Shown in pieces: positions 11,750 to 23,500 of a stretch of DNA of 64,000 nucleotides. The notes under the pieces are model-generated. The model made no database searches, was not told the origin of the DNA, and was given only the letters and a program-made list of their open reading frames with translations. The translations under genes and the position numbers were made by a program. The DNA lies in assembly GCA_963556145.1 (NCBI GenBank), contig OY744465.1, forward strand, positions 3,472,001 to 3,536,000. The letters are read 5' to 3'. The stretch comes from Hygrocybe punicea (taxonomy: Eukaryota; Basidiomycota; Agaricomycetes; Agaricales; Hygrophoraceae). Position 1 is the stretch's first letter. Each line of letters begins with the position of its first letter.

Positions 11750-12288
11750 TAGAATGAAACTGCACAAGATAAATCCTACAGATTTTCCTAGAGGCACTGT
11801 TGGTATCAGTATTGCTAATCTAGCCAGAGAATTGTTTAAAGTGGATGCTATTGTTGCTTGTTTACAGCATCAATGTTCCAAGTGTGATTTTGCTGAAGTA
11901 CCAATTGATGACAGACTGAGTTATGTATTGCATGCAGATGACACTGTCAAGCACTCTACAATGAATTGGATTGATACTCTGTCACAAAAGACTCATAGGA
12001 GATGTCCAGAGTGCAACAAAAGAATGAAGCAGTTTGTATTTTATAATTAAGTGCCAGATATTCTGATCCTTGAATACCCATTCAAAAACATTCAGACTAG
12101 TCATGAACTTCAATTTGTGTCAGAAACTGATACAAAGAAATTGACTCTGAGAGGAATTGTATACCATGGTGGATATCATTTTACATGTCGTGTTATTTCA
12201 TCTGAGAGACAAGTGTGGTATCATGATGGCATGACTACTGGCAACAGATGCATTTCAGATGGAAAATTATCAGCCTTGTCATATATCG
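11750..12288 (+). pseudogene. Ubiquitin-peptidase-like fragment with Cys-rich zinc motif, copy 1
   Basis: The plus-strand frame shows a Cys pair (CSKCDF), a second pair (CPEC), then LRGIVYHGGYHFTCR and VWYHDGMTTGN. The last segment resembles the His-containing C-terminal part of ubiquitin-specific peptidases (G-x-HF/Y then W-x-x-x-D/H-D). This assignment is inference from pattern, not certain. An in-frame TAA interrupts it at about 12048-12050, where copy 2 has a Lys codon. It ends abruptly at 12288, where the 5' end of element A begins. It is probably cargo or an accessory gene of a transposon. Confidence 0.45.
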
Positions 12289-12335
12289 AAACTTGTTTAG
12301 AGGGCCAGTGCTTCGCATGGCATGAATGAGTTCTT
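12289..12335 (+). mobile_element. 5' terminus of element A (isolated, about 45 bp)
   Basis: ACTTGTTTAGAGGGCCAGTG and the following 25 bases match the 5' end of the full copies at 51460 and (minus strand) 60601. The match stops after GAGTTCTTC, and the sequence beyond is different. So this is either a truncated copy or another family member that shares the end but not the interior. Confidence 0.7.
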
Positions 12336-12534
12336 CCCAAAGTTCCAATCTTTGCCCTGAATTGATTCACTGCCACCTCATAAATCATATGGAGCAAGAC
12401 TAAGCCCAACAAACCCACCCATTATTCTAGTGCAAAAGTTATTAATGTAGACTCGCTGAGCCCAACCACTTTTTATTTTATATCTCATATACATATTGAG
12501 AAAATTTTGGCCACCCACCCACCCACACATGACT

Positions 12535-12876
12535 TTAAGCATATATTGCCAGCACAAGATACTTGTCTCTGCATTGTCTAACATCAGCATCAGATAATTT
12601 ATCAAGCATACCATCATATGAACAAGTATTTCCTGTAGTCATACCATCATGAAACCAAACCTTCTTGTCTGCACTTATGATTCTACTGGTGAAATGATAT
12701 TCATCATGATAAACAATTCCTTTCAAACTCAATGCCTTGATGCCTTTGTCAGTTGCAAACTCAAGTGTATGACTGGTCTCAATGTCCATGAGTGGATATT
12801 CCAAAACAAGCACAGGTGGCACTTTATTGTAGAATAAGATTTGTTGCATAGCTGATTGACACTTAGAACACCTTCT
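12535..12876 (-). pseudogene. Ubiquitin-peptidase-like fragment, copy 2
   Basis: Minus-strand paralogue of the fragment at 11750-12288: CSKCQSAMQQ, VLVLEYPLMD, LKGIVYHDEYHFTSR, VWFHDGMTTGN and a C-terminal CRDKYLVLAIYA. It is cut at 12876, just upstream of its Cys pair, by the 3' end of an element A copy. At that position copy 1 encodes KTHRRC. It is roughly 60 percent similar to copy 1 by eye, and the two are arranged tail to tail. Confidence 0.5.
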
Positions 12877-12976
12877 ACGTGTTTGTTATAAGTTCTTTTA
12901 ATTTATTAAAAGACTCGTTCTTTATGAGACCTGATTCAGTGAGGGTTTATAATTAATTAGTAAAGTTGATTGCCTA

Positions 12977-14186
12977 CAACCGTTTTCGAAAACCTTGCTT
13001 GGCATTTCAATTTGAGTGCAAATAAATAAATCAAATTGAAAAATTCAGTAAAAGAAAAAAAATCACTCCAGCATCCTATAGCCATCCTTCCACTGGCCAA
13101 AAGGTACGTTTAGCTTCCCTATATCATGGTCTACTACTAGGTCAGCTCAGATTCCAAGTTACAGGCACTAGAGCTGCTGGATGACAGATGGGAGGAGGGG
13201 AAGGTTATGGATGTTCTGGGTACAATGAGTGGAGTTTGACGGGTCAGAGAGCACTCTGGAGGTCGTAGGCTATCAGGTTGGTGGTAATATCACGGAAGCT
13301 TGTTCTAAACCATTTCAAATGGTAGATCTCAGTCAGGTGGCAGTGGTAATACAACCTCCATTGTTCTCGACTCGTCATTGTTTTCAACTCATCATTGTCG
13401 TTCTCAGACACCGCCTATCATCATTTGGGTCTTGGCATTGCTCTCCATGTCTGTAGAAACCATGCGAATCCTGCCCGTAAATGTAAATTGAAGACAGGAT
13501 CTCCCTAGTCCAATGCTGCCCCAATTCTTGTTCGGATCTGCCGCCTGCGCGAGGCATTTTACTGCTATTCCTCTGCTCTTCTCTTCCCTTGCCGTCATTG
13601 GCTGCCCATTTCCTCGTCCACTTCTCTCCTTCTTGCTCATGCCTGGCAACTGGCATTGGCGTTGGCGGTAAAACTCTTGGCGTGTCCAGTGACACTTGCA
13701 TTCAGCACAGCTCGCAATACTGATCTATTACTGTAGATAAATGACATGTAGATAAATTTCAGGGCCATACAACAAAGAAGTACTTGCATTTGAAGTTTAT
13801 AATGCATAAGTTACACATGACTGGAAGCAAACCATTCATCTTTGCAGCACCAAGGATATACAAGCTTCCATGATATTACCACCAACCTGATAGCCTATGA
13901 CCTCCAGAGTGCTCTCTGGCCCGTCAAACTCCACTCATTGTACCCAGAACATCCATAACCTTCCCCTCCTCCCATCTGTCATCCAGCAGCTCTAGTGCCT
14001 GTAACTCGGAATCTGAGCTGACCTAGTAGTAGACCATGATATAGGGAAGCCAAGTGTACCTTTCAGCAAGTGGAAGGATGGCTGTAGGACGCTGGAGCGA
14101 TTTTTTTTCTTTTACTGAATTTTTTGATTTGATTTATTTATTTGCACTCAAATTGAAACGCCGAGCAAGGTTTTCGAAAATGGTTG
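12977..14186. mobile_element. TA-flanked foldback element, 1,210 bp (Tc1/mariner-type, non-autonomous)
   Basis: Terminal inverted repeats of about 326 bp (12977-13302 and 13861-14186) start CAACCGTTTTCGAAAACC. TA duplications flank it at 12975-12976 and 14187-14188. The empty site GCCTATAG is preserved in the other element A copy at about 59567, which confirms insertion at TA. The 558-bp middle has no transposase and no convincing open frame. This looks like a long-TIR MITE that depends on a transposase elsewhere. Confidence 0.9.
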
Positions 14187-14254
14187 TATAGAGAAAATTT
14201 TTTTGGGCTAGAGATATGATTCCACTTCTGATACTGGAAAATAACATCAAGTTG

Positions 14255-17200
14255 CACCTAACCTTCCCACACTACAAGTCAAATGATACTAGGCGACGGC
14301 TGTTGCGGTCTAGTATAGTTTGACTTGATTGCCTTATTTCTCTACTTCAGCAATATCCCCAGCAATACCAGGAACATTGTTACTACTAGTTGTAGATTAG
14401 ATAATGATATCTGTCCAAAACGGGGATCAGGTTCACTTTCCGCCGCTGCCCCGGATCTTTCTGCCACTGTCAGGGACCCTCGAGCTCACTGTCAGCAACA
14501 GCAAGCTCGACTTACTCACTCTCCCCCTGTCTTTTCAAGCTGATTTTTTTGTATATAATATATTTATTCTTGTACTTACTATAGATAGACTAATATACAT
14601 GATAATACAGCAAATAAAAGAGAAATAAAAGAAACAAAAAATAAGGATACATGGGGTGCTACCATTGAACTGGTGGGTACTCACCTTCGCGGGGGCGCTG
14701 GATGGGGTCTGAAATTGGTGGCAAAGGGCGCTAGAGGGCTGGGATGGATGATGGGGGGTGGGGAAGATTGTATGGAGTGGGGGGTGGCAATGCATGGCGG
14801 GGAAAGGGCCTGGAAGTGAGGCGGATGAGTGAAATGGAAAGGGGATGGATGGGGGAGGGCTCCCAGCCCCGAAAAAGCGGCGGGAAGGCGTAAGTACGTG
14901 GGGAAAAAGCAGGAGGGGGATGGTGTCACGACTAGCGGTCGTGTGATGGATCGGCGGGTCAAACGGTTGCATGATGTTGGCAGTAATAGAGGTAAGGTTT
15001 TCTGGGATAAGGTTCAGGTGATGTAGTTTGGATGAAGTTTGTTACGTCTAGTACAACTGCTAGGAGTAATACAAGAGGTCAAAGTTAGGGTAGACTACGT
15101 GTAGCGCGATGTCTTTTATACCATTCCTCCCCCTCCGCAGTACCAGTGACGTGTCACAAAGGCGACTCGCTCCGTCGCATTGGTGAGTCCACGTCTCCCC
15201 CGGCATTGAGGTGATTTGTGACCATGCCGGGTTGGCATGTGGATTCGTCACCGGATCCGTAAGCATCCGGGTACGCGTCATCATGGCTGTCTCGTTCTTC
15301 GTGCGGGGATTCACTGCCGTGTGATGTGTCGTTGCTGTGTATCGTAGGGGGTCAGAACGCTTCGAATGTTGATAGGGGGATCTCGGGATCGGCGGTGATG
15401 GGGATTCGTTGCACCCCTCGGCATATCGCGATGAGGATGAAAGTGTATACAATAATGATGGCAATGATGGCGGCGATAACGGATTGGGTCATGATTGGAG
15501 GGAGTTTGTGCGTGGGTAGTGAAGGTGGGTGTCTTATTGTCCTGGTGTGAGTGATGAGAGTGGTCTGTGGTGTTCTGTGAGAGTCGGGGATTTCAACCTC
15601 CAGTCACGTGTCGTTCTCACAGGTTCATTGATGAAGTGGTAGAGGTTTCTTCCTGATCGGGAGTGGGCCTCCGTTCAGTATAAAGTGTGGTTGGATCCTT
15701 CGTCCCATCTCTCATCAATGCGATGTTTCCCCACTCGTGCCATCGTCTCATATTCTTCAAACGTTCTGCCCTCTTTAACCCGTCCCGCCCTGTCGCGGTT
15801 AATTGTATTACGCACGACTTCACCTGCCGCCTCTCCGACTCTGATCGGGACTTGTATTGGGCTACTGGTCGTTGTTTCGCTTGTGGGAAGGCCAAGCATC
15901 GTACGGAATGTTGCCACCTTGTTGCGCGCAACAAGAGGCTTCTGTGCAAGCTTCTGGCTGACCCGTTCGGTAAGTTTTGTCTCTCTTGGGGTGTTTGGTT
16001 ATTGTTTTGATGGTTCTTTGTGATAGCGTTGGATGATGTGTTCCCGCCCTCGGACTACTCGTCCGAGGACTCGATGCCATCGCTCACGACGAAGGTTTCC
16101 TGGGGGTCCGACTCCAACGAGGACTTCTGGCCCCGGGACGCCTATGTGGACACCGGGGCGCCCTTCGGGCTGCATGAGTTCCAGCCTCGTCTTCCCTTCG
16201 GCATCGCTGACACGTTTAGGCGCAATTGTCGTGCAGCGATCGAACGGGCGCTGGAAGACCAGATTCGTAGCCTCGTTGAAGACGCCGTCCTCCAGGAGGT
16301 AATTAAGGAGGAGTATCTCGTAGATGAGCAGATACTCCTTGATTGTAATAGTCGTACTCCCTCTCGGGGAGTTGTAGTTGTAGTCCGGTTCGGTCCTGCC
16401 CCTTCAAGGGGTTTGTAAATGTAAAATCTTTCCCCCTGCTTCGCAGAGTATGTGAATCGTAAGGGTTTGTCTGACAACCTGTCAAAGATCGTCATGAAAA
16501 TAAGTGGTATCTGAGGAAAAATGTATGGGGTATGCATGGGGTATGCATTTTCATGACAGATGGGTACTCACCTGTACCATTAGGGGCCCCCCGTGGCCCT
16601 CCCAATATCCCACCTTCAATGAAGCAAGTGGGGACGTCATCTCAGATGGCCCCATCGTCCATTCCATGGGTTTCGCCATCCCAATCGGTCCCGTCATCGA
16701 GTTGCGTGCGGGTGGCGACTAGGGTGGTTGCGACGGCGATATCTCAACGACACCGCCGCTGTTAACCACACCATCGCTGGTGGCAACCCTCCATGTTGCC
16801 TTCGTCGTGTTCGTTGCTGTGCGCCAAGCCCGCCGCCGCTGGTTTCAATGTTCGAGACCATTGGTTGAAAAGGTCGGGTGTGCTCCTGCGTGGCTTTGAG
16901 GACATCCGGGGTGGTGGTCTCTGTGCCAATCGTCGCCATCGTCGTCCTCCTCCTCGTTTCCATCATCGTTAAGGGGGTGGGTAGTGGGAGGAGGCGAGTT
17001 TGGAGGCAGGCATGTGGTAGTAAAAGGTAAGTGAACAGTCACATGCCTTTTAGGCTTTTACCACCACCATCCCCAATTCCGCTGCGCTCCCACTCCCCAC
17101 CACCTCAACCACAACAGAAACAAGGACGACGAGGACGACAGTGACAATTGACACCAAGGCTGACCCCCTGTATGCCCTCAAAACCAAGTAGGAGTGCCCC

Positions 17201-18180
17201 CACCGTTTTCAACCAATGGCCTCAAACTTTAAAACTAGCCGTGACGGATCGGGCGCACAGCAACGAATGCGATGGAGGCAACGTGGTGGGTTGCCCACGG
17301 CAGTGGCATCATCAACGGCATCGTCGTCATCGAGGTATCATTGCTGGAACTGCCACCATCACCACCCTCACGCAACTCAATGACGGGACCAATTGGGACG
17401 GCGAAACCAATGACGGGGCCGCTGGGGACATCAAAGATGATGTCCCCCATGTTTTTATTAACGGTGGAATACAGGGAGGGCCGTGGGGGGCCCAATGGCG
17501 CAGGTGAGTACCCGCCCATTCCTGCTCTTTCCCCCATTTACTGACCCCTCCCTGCTCCTCATTTGGGGCCAGGAACCCTCCCCCACCCCTCTCCTTACTC
17601 CGGTCACCACCCATCTCGTTTACTGGCCACTTCCCCACCACCCACTTCCACCACCCCAGGCTGGCCATCCTCCCCCGCTCCCTGTGTCCTTCCCGCCCCT
17701 CTGGCACCCTTACCCATCACCAGTGGACCCGATGCGACACCTCTGTGAAGGTGAGTACCCACCGGTTCAATGGTAGCACCCCATGTATCCTTATTTTTTG
17801 TTTCTTTTATTTCTCTTTTATTTGCTGTATTATCATGTATATTAGTCTATCTATAGTAAGTACAAGAATAAATATATTATATACAAAAAAATCAGCCTGA
17901 AAAGATGGGGGGAGAGTGAGTAAGTCGAGCTTGCTGTTGCTGACAGTGAGCTCGAGGGTCCCTGACAGTGGCAGAAAGATCCGGGGCAGTGGCGGAAAGC
18001 GAACCTGATCCCCGTTTTGGACAGATATCATTATCTAATCTACAACTAGTAGTAACAATGTTCCTGGTATTGCTGGGGATATTGCTGAAGTAGAGAAATA
18101 AGGCAATCAAGTCAAACTATACTAGACGGCAACAGCTGTCGCCTAGTATCATTTGACTTGTAGTGTGGGAAGGTTAGGTG
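14255..18180. mobile_element. 3.9-kb element with 434-bp terminal inverted repeats and an 8-bp target duplication
   Basis: Arms at 14255-14688 and 17747-18180 begin CACCTAACCTTCCCACAC. The 8-bp direct repeat TCAAGTTG flanks it exactly (14247-14254 and 18181-18188). An 8-bp duplication fits hAT-type or P-type transposition, but no transposase is present. Inside, 16560-17510 is a second palindrome centred near 17045, and 15687-16010 holds a gag-like zinc knuckle. The outer TIR also contains its own hairpin (AAGTCAAATGATACTAGGCG against its mirror about 20 bases later). Confidence 0.88.
15687..16010 (+). pseudogene. Gag-like fragment with CCHC zinc knuckle
   Basis: The frame contains CFACGKAKHRTECC, a C-x2-C-x4-H-x4-C knuckle of the kind found in retroelement Gag proteins and some nucleic-acid-binding host proteins. 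It sits inside the 8-bp-duplication element. Upstream residues are not recognisable. The open frame after it (16020-16418, Asp/Glu-rich) may be the downstream part of the same captured gene or an unrelated frame. No protease or RT follows. Confidence 0.4.
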
Positions 18181-18490
18181 TCAAGTTGGGGCCATGTGTG
18201 GACAAGCTTACATAAGCACCCAAATATGGGTTGCCTCAAGAAAGTCAAATTACCTTCCAATTATATTCAAATATTCATACTGGCCTTGATTCTGATCAGA
18301 ATCAGCTAAAAATTGAACTCCTGACTAATATAACCATTTCAGGCAAATTTTGACAGTCACATGTGACCACTCTAACCATATAAGGTAATTTCTCATAGTA
18401 TATACAAAATTTTGTGCTGATTACAACAGTGACAGTCACATGTGACCAGTCTAACCATATAAGGTAATTTTTCATAATATATGCTGAATT

Positions 18491-19348
18491 TGATACTGAT
18501 TGTCATAAACTTCATTGTATATAATAAATCTAATTATATAATGCAATAACATATATTTCATCATATGTTTAGGTTTATATCAAGTTATTCGAGTATTAGT
18601 ACACAAACAAATAGATATAAACAAAGACAAATAAGATACTGTCTTAGAAGTATTGTCACTAGGCATATGTAACTGATGTTTCAACTTGACCATATAACAA
18701 ACAAATACAAATAAACAAACCCAATGTGGTTAGATCACTTTGTATTTCAATTTTGGTTTTGGTCAATTTTATTATATAATCTTGATGATGTAATCATTAG
18801 TCAGATCATCATTTGAACCCAGACTTTGAACGTTATTGCGCTTTTGTCTCTTGAACCTGAACCACCACCTTCCCCATTTGGTACATTAAGTCCACGTTTT
18901 TTCATGTTTTTAGCTTGTTTAAGCTCAGTTTTTCATATTTAGACTCCAAAAAAATGTTTTCTGGATCAGGTGATGTGCCCGGACCATTCAGGGTCCAATG
19001 GTGACCTAAGGTTTCCTTTTTTAGACATAAAAGTGCAAAATTCTTTGGATTTTGTGTTTTTTCTTTCCTGTGGCTGCCACTGCTGCTGGGGTTGCTGTGG
19101 GGCTGCTGCCACGTCTACGCTCACAGGTGTCATGGAGCTGTGGGTAAGTATAGATAAATAAATGAGATATAATAAAACAACCTATCTTAGCAGTGGGGGT
19201 GGGCACACCACTCCCCGCTGTGTCCTATTCTCGCTACCATCCCTGGTTCCCATCGTGGGCATGGTGTGGGCATGGGCATGGTATCCCCACAACATAAAAA
19301 GTAATGCAAAGAAAAAATCCAACAATGAGAACAGTAAAGGTCCAATTA
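18491..19348. other. AT-rich intergenic sequence
   Basis: 18490-18960 is AT-rich without features that I recognise. 18960-19340 has short Gly/Cys/Leu-biased frames but no gene that I can support. A small-repeat region ends where the palindromic MITE begins. Confidence 0.4.
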
Positions 19349-20160
19349 CAGCCGTTTGCATGTATCTTGACAGTTTTGGGAAATTTTTGAATTGATTGAA
19401 CAATATGGACTTAGAGAAAATTACTGTACTCAATCTTGTATCTCATGAAATACTGCATGGATTGAGATGGTTGTAGAGGGAAAGTTGTACTATTTTCTAA
19501 TGGCTATCAGCTCCTGTAATTACATTTGAACAATATTTAGTGTATGATGAGTTGTGGATGAAGTAAGAGGTGACCCAGTGTTTTTTAACACCCAGAATGA
19601 TATTGTTAAATTATGGCATCAAATGAGCTCCTATGAACAAGATTGTACAGAGAAAGTTGTTCATTGTTTCAAGGGCTAGAAGTACATATACTGTGTTTTT
19701 CTTTATTTTTGTTCTTTGAGCCAACATATATGATTCTTGTGATATTTTGATCCCAATGCAAACAAATGTAGTCCAGCTGTAATGTTGGCTCAAAGAACAA
19801 AAATAAAGAAAAACACGGTATATGTACTTCTAGCCCTTGAAACAATGAACAACTTTCTCTGTACAATCTTGTTCATAGGAGCTCATTTGATGCCATAATT
19901 TAACAATATCATTCTGGGTGTTAAAAAACACTGGGTCACCTCTTACTTCATCCACAACTCATCATACACTAAATATTGTTCAAATGTAATTACAGGAGCT
20001 GATAGCCATTAGAAAATAGTACAACTTTCCCTCTACAACCATCTCAATCCATGCAGTATTTCATGAGATACAAGATTGAGTACAGTAATTTTCTCTAAGT
20101 CCATATTGTTCAATCAATTCAAAAATTTCCCAAAACTGTCAAGATACATGCAAACGGCTG
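19349..20160. mobile_element. Near-perfect palindromic MITE, 812 bp, TA-flanked
   Basis: Arms 19349-19727 and 19782-20160 (379 bp each) are almost exact reverse complements around a 54-bp loop. The ends are CAGCCGTTTGCATG, with TA at 19347-19348 and 20161-20162. There is no coding capacity. End sequence and TA target point to the Tc1/mariner superfamily. The high arm identity suggests a young insertion or continuing arm correction. Confidence 0.9.
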
Positions 20161-20162
20161 TA

Positions 20163-20769
20163 ATCTACTCACAGCGAGTAATATCTGTGTCGCCATTGCT
20201 ATAATTCTCTTGAATGGGCAGTGTGTTTGCTTGTAAGGAAGATGTGTGCAATGCCCCTGACATCAATGATGACATTGACAGTTGAACAGATTGATTATGG
20301 CTCCACCCTCCACTCCTGTCCATTGAGTCAATCGATACTCCACTACCTGTAACCGCCGAGTACGCAAATTCAGCCTGAGACAGATTGAAGGTGTACTGGT
20401 CAACAGATGGCAACTGGATCATGCTTTGCATGTGCAGGATCACGCCTGCATGGTGGTGGTCCTCATGTGGCTGCAGTGACATTGATGGCCACTGCTACTG
20501 CAGCTGGTGCTGATGGTGTTGTGGTTGGTGTTGTTGCTGTTGCTGTTGCTGTTGGGCATGGGCAGGTATGGGTGTGGGCATTGATGGTGCCGCTGCTGCT
20601 GCTGGCCACCCCCATCGTGCTTCTCTGCATAAGAAAATGTCAGTAAAGTAAATATTATTGGATTACTTACCGTTTTTGCTTGTGAGTGTTGCTGTTCTTG
20701 TTGTTGAGTCAACATTTCATGCCTATGTTTAAGATCACATGATCTATGTTCCCGCATTTTCCTACACAA
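20163..20769 (-). pseudogene. Gln/His-rich protein relic, two or more exons
   Basis: Exon 1 (20671-20769) encodes a basic leader ending in QQQEQQHSQAKT. A GTAAGT donor at 20670 and an acceptor at about 20625 join it to an exon encoding a Gln tract with interspersed His. The frame then has one TAG in a Gln run (CTGCAGTAGCAG) before a Ser-rich stretch that ends near 20163, next to the MITE. Unknown function. The poly-Gln run suggests a transcription-factor-like low-complexity region. The stop and the abrupt end suggest it is no longer functional, though an intron that removes the stop cannot be excluded. Confidence 0.4.
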
Positions 20770-21059
20770 AAATTAACACAAAAATGAATTATTTCAGTAT
20801 CTACATAGAATGAGTTCACAGTTTGGACCTGGTTCCAAGCTGTTCAGAGAATTCTGAAGGGCCTGGCACCCAGAACTGGACCTGTGGTTCAGTTCAGCCA
20901 AAGTGCTGAACTTGGACTGAACTTAGGGTTCGGTTCGAGCCCTTTCAGTGTATCTTTCCCATGATACATGGGTCAGCCGAGATGGACAATTCCCACTCCA
21001 AGTGGGCCAGCCAAACTCAGCCAACCAATATCTTTCTCCAGGGCAGGTGGCTTGGCCGA

Positions 21060-21255
21060 GGGGTCCATGTTCTGGTAGACATGAGTTGGCCAACTGGTCT
21101 GGGTATTTTGGCTGACCACGGAGCATGGGTTAGTCGATGGCCCTGGGTATTTTGGCTGGCCATGAAACATGGATTGGCTGATGGGTCTGGGCATTTTGGC
21201 TGGCCATGGAACATGGGTTGGCCTAAGGCCCTGGTCATTTAGTCTGGCCATGGAA
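21060..21255. repeat. Short tandem repeat, about 57-bp unit
   Basis: Four or five units built on ACATGGGTTGGCCGATGGG then CTGGGCATTTTGGCTGGCC. Units differ by about 10-20 percent. Translated frames across it (Trp/Gly-rich) are artefacts of the repeat. Confidence 0.7.
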
Positions 21256-21615
21256 CAGTGTTGCCACATGCAACAGGTGGTTTATATCTGTTCATTCTGG
21301 CATCTCTGAACATACGCACCTTACATCTTTGCAATCTTACACATTACATCTTTGCACTCTTACCCACCACTTGCCATCTTCCACCAATTTCGGACTTGCT
21401 CCTCTATCCCTTTGTTCTGGAATTTATCAATATTCACAATTCATCATATTCTACTAATCACGTCCTAGGCAAACTTGCAATCCCTTGTGTCATCTATTTG
21501 TAATCCACATTGCTGTACATGATGTGATTTCTCATCACATCATGTTAAACACGAGGCATTCGTCCTTTGTTCCAGACAACAACATCTGCCTTCATTCTCC
21601 TCACTATTTGCCTAA

Positions 21616-23500
21616 ATGAAGTGGATCACCCCAGAATTTACTAAGATCCTCGAAGACGGTTATCCCGATTTTAGGAGATCCACTGGTGAAGATCGTATTC
21701 ATGTCCTGCAAGGAATCAGGAAACTTTTAACACAAACGGCACAACAAACCAACACACCATGGCCCCCAAATATGCAAAAGGTCAGTATATTCTAATACTA
21801 CCTTTCAGATCAACCTAACAGCATTATACCATGAATTCAGAAAATTCAAACTTGGTACCACAATCATTGGTCAAAATTGGAGAGCGACACGGAGGATGCT
21901 CCAAAATATACAAGGAAGTGGAATGCAAGGTTGGTTACCAGAGAAAAAATGACCAAGGAAATTGACACTAGGATGGTGGAGCTGTCTGGTGAAACCGGAG
22001 GAAAGCCAGGCTACATCAAGTACTATGGCAAAGCCTGGAGTGATATTTATGGTTCCTTGACAGAAGAGAAAAAACAAGAATTTGAAGCTCTTGCAGAGGC
22101 CTGGAACCAGCAAGGTCCACCCCTGGAAGTCAAAAGATGGTACTAATCATCTTCTTTAGCCTGCATGATGCTAATCTTGTACCTTATCCAGCCGAGCAGC
22201 AAAAGAATTTGGTAAGACAGCGATGAAGTTTATGAAGGACATCGATGAGCAGATGGGAGTGAAAATATTTATGTTGGTGGGATATGAAGACGAAGATGGG
22301 ACTGTGACCAAAGGAAAGTGTGTTGATTCCTGCTTGGTGTCAATCACGTACTTATCTTTACTTCCTGTGAGGTTTGAGACACCAGCCCCAGTACACAAGA
22401 AGTTCATCAGCATCTTCAAAAATAACGGGGATGACATTTGGACCAAATGGGATGAACATTTGGGTTCCCTTCTTAATCATGACAGTATGATCAGCCATTG
22501 TTCCATATGTCCTATGTAATGTGTTCCAGAGGAATCCAATGGAGCGCAGACCGACAGTGAAGACAATGATGGCGGTCCAATGACCAGATATGACAAAAGC
22601 CTGCCATTCAAGCTTGAGATCAATGAGGACAGTTTTCCTATGGTACCGAATGTTACAAATATGTCATTGGTCGACATAAGAAACATGTTTAGATCACTGG
22701 TGACCATGTCCTATTGTATGTACTTCGGTGTTGGCCAGGCTTATTGTACTCATTTGTATGAAGGTCAGATGTGCAACAACAGCGTCGTCGCTGTTCCATG
22801 GGGAAAAATTGGACAAAATCGAAACCAATACATCAAGGACATCTACTTTCCCTCTCACATAAAACTAAAGGAACCGTGGAAAATGAAACTCGATGAACTT
22901 CGGATGGTCCACCAATTTTGGTTGCAATGGCAGAAACTCGGTGAAAAACCCTTGCAATTTAAAACCATCCGGAAGACTGACCAGAGAGCACCAAATGTAT
23001 TTCTGCAAAAAAAACAAGAAGTTCCATGCTGCTGCCGCTTTGGCCAGGACCGATTGTTTGGCGCCGTCAAACTCCAGTAGGAAAACCACATCAATACATT
23101 GATGTTAAAGCTTCTGTGGACGAAAAAGAAAACAGTAAGACAAGTGAAACAAAAGGAGCAAGCAGAATGGTTACTGGCACAAGAACGAGAGGTGACAAGA
23201 GAGTTACAAGAAGTACCAGAGCGGGAGAGGCAAGAGGCCCAGAAGAGGGAGGCATGAAAGGCCCAGGAGGAGGCCAGGAAGAAACAGGTACGAGAAGCCC
23301 AGGAGAGAAAGGCACAAGAGGTGCAGGAGAGGGAGGAAAGGGAGGCACGAGAGGCTCAGGAGAGGGAGGCATGAGAGGTGTGGGAGAGGGAGGCATGAGA
23401 GGCACGGGAGAGGGAGGAAAGGGAGGCACGAGAAGCGCGGGACAGGGAGGAAAAAGAAACATGGGACAGGGATGTTGAACAACAATGATGCCCAGGGAAG
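21616..23500 (+). CDS. Multi-exon gene of unknown function with C-terminal Glu/Arg coiled coil, degraded at the 3' end
   Basis: The start ATG is at 21616. Exons by consistent phase are 21616-21780, 21841-22139, 22192-22317, 22372-22484 and 22530 onward, with four short GT-AG introns. Recognisable segments are KIQTWYHNHW, RAAKEFGKTAMKFMKD, VPWGKIGQNRNQYIKD and LKEPWKMKLDELR. From memory these segments resemble a large family of uncharacterised Agaricomycete proteins often seen near transposons. A frameshift occurs around 23026-23080. Beyond it a repetitive REAQEREA-type coiled coil (23200-23470) is read in a frame carrying several TGA codons in GCATGA contexts where neighbouring units have Arg. 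I regard the 3' end as decayed. Confidence 0.6.

Larger units (their letters stand above)
12877..18490 (-). mobile_element. Element A copy 3, truncated and split by two nested insertions
   Basis: Pieces 12877-12976, 14187-14254 and 18181-18490 align in order with the minus-strand copy at 59450-60601. They start at the 3' hairpin (AGTTCTTTTAATTTATTAAA) and continue through GTGTGGACAAGCTTACATAA and the CACATGTGACC subterminal repeats. Homology fades near 18490, so the 5' end is missing. Relative to copy 2, two C/G bases near the terminus are T/A, consistent with CpG decay. The uninterrupted copy 2 confirms both insertion points. Confidence 0.8.

Noticed and set aside
16020..16418. A 132-residue gene inside the 8-bp-duplication element
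   Set aside because: Open, but with no recognisable domain and no intron or homology support; mentioned only as a possible continuation of the gag-like relic.
14255..18180. Firm assignment to the hAT superfamily
   Set aside because: The 8-bp duplication fits, but no transposase is present and the terminal bases do not match the usual hAT end pattern, so I leave it unclassified.
20973..21269. Trp/Gly-rich coding frames near 21 kb
   Set aside because: They coincide with the 57-bp tandem repeat and have no independent support.
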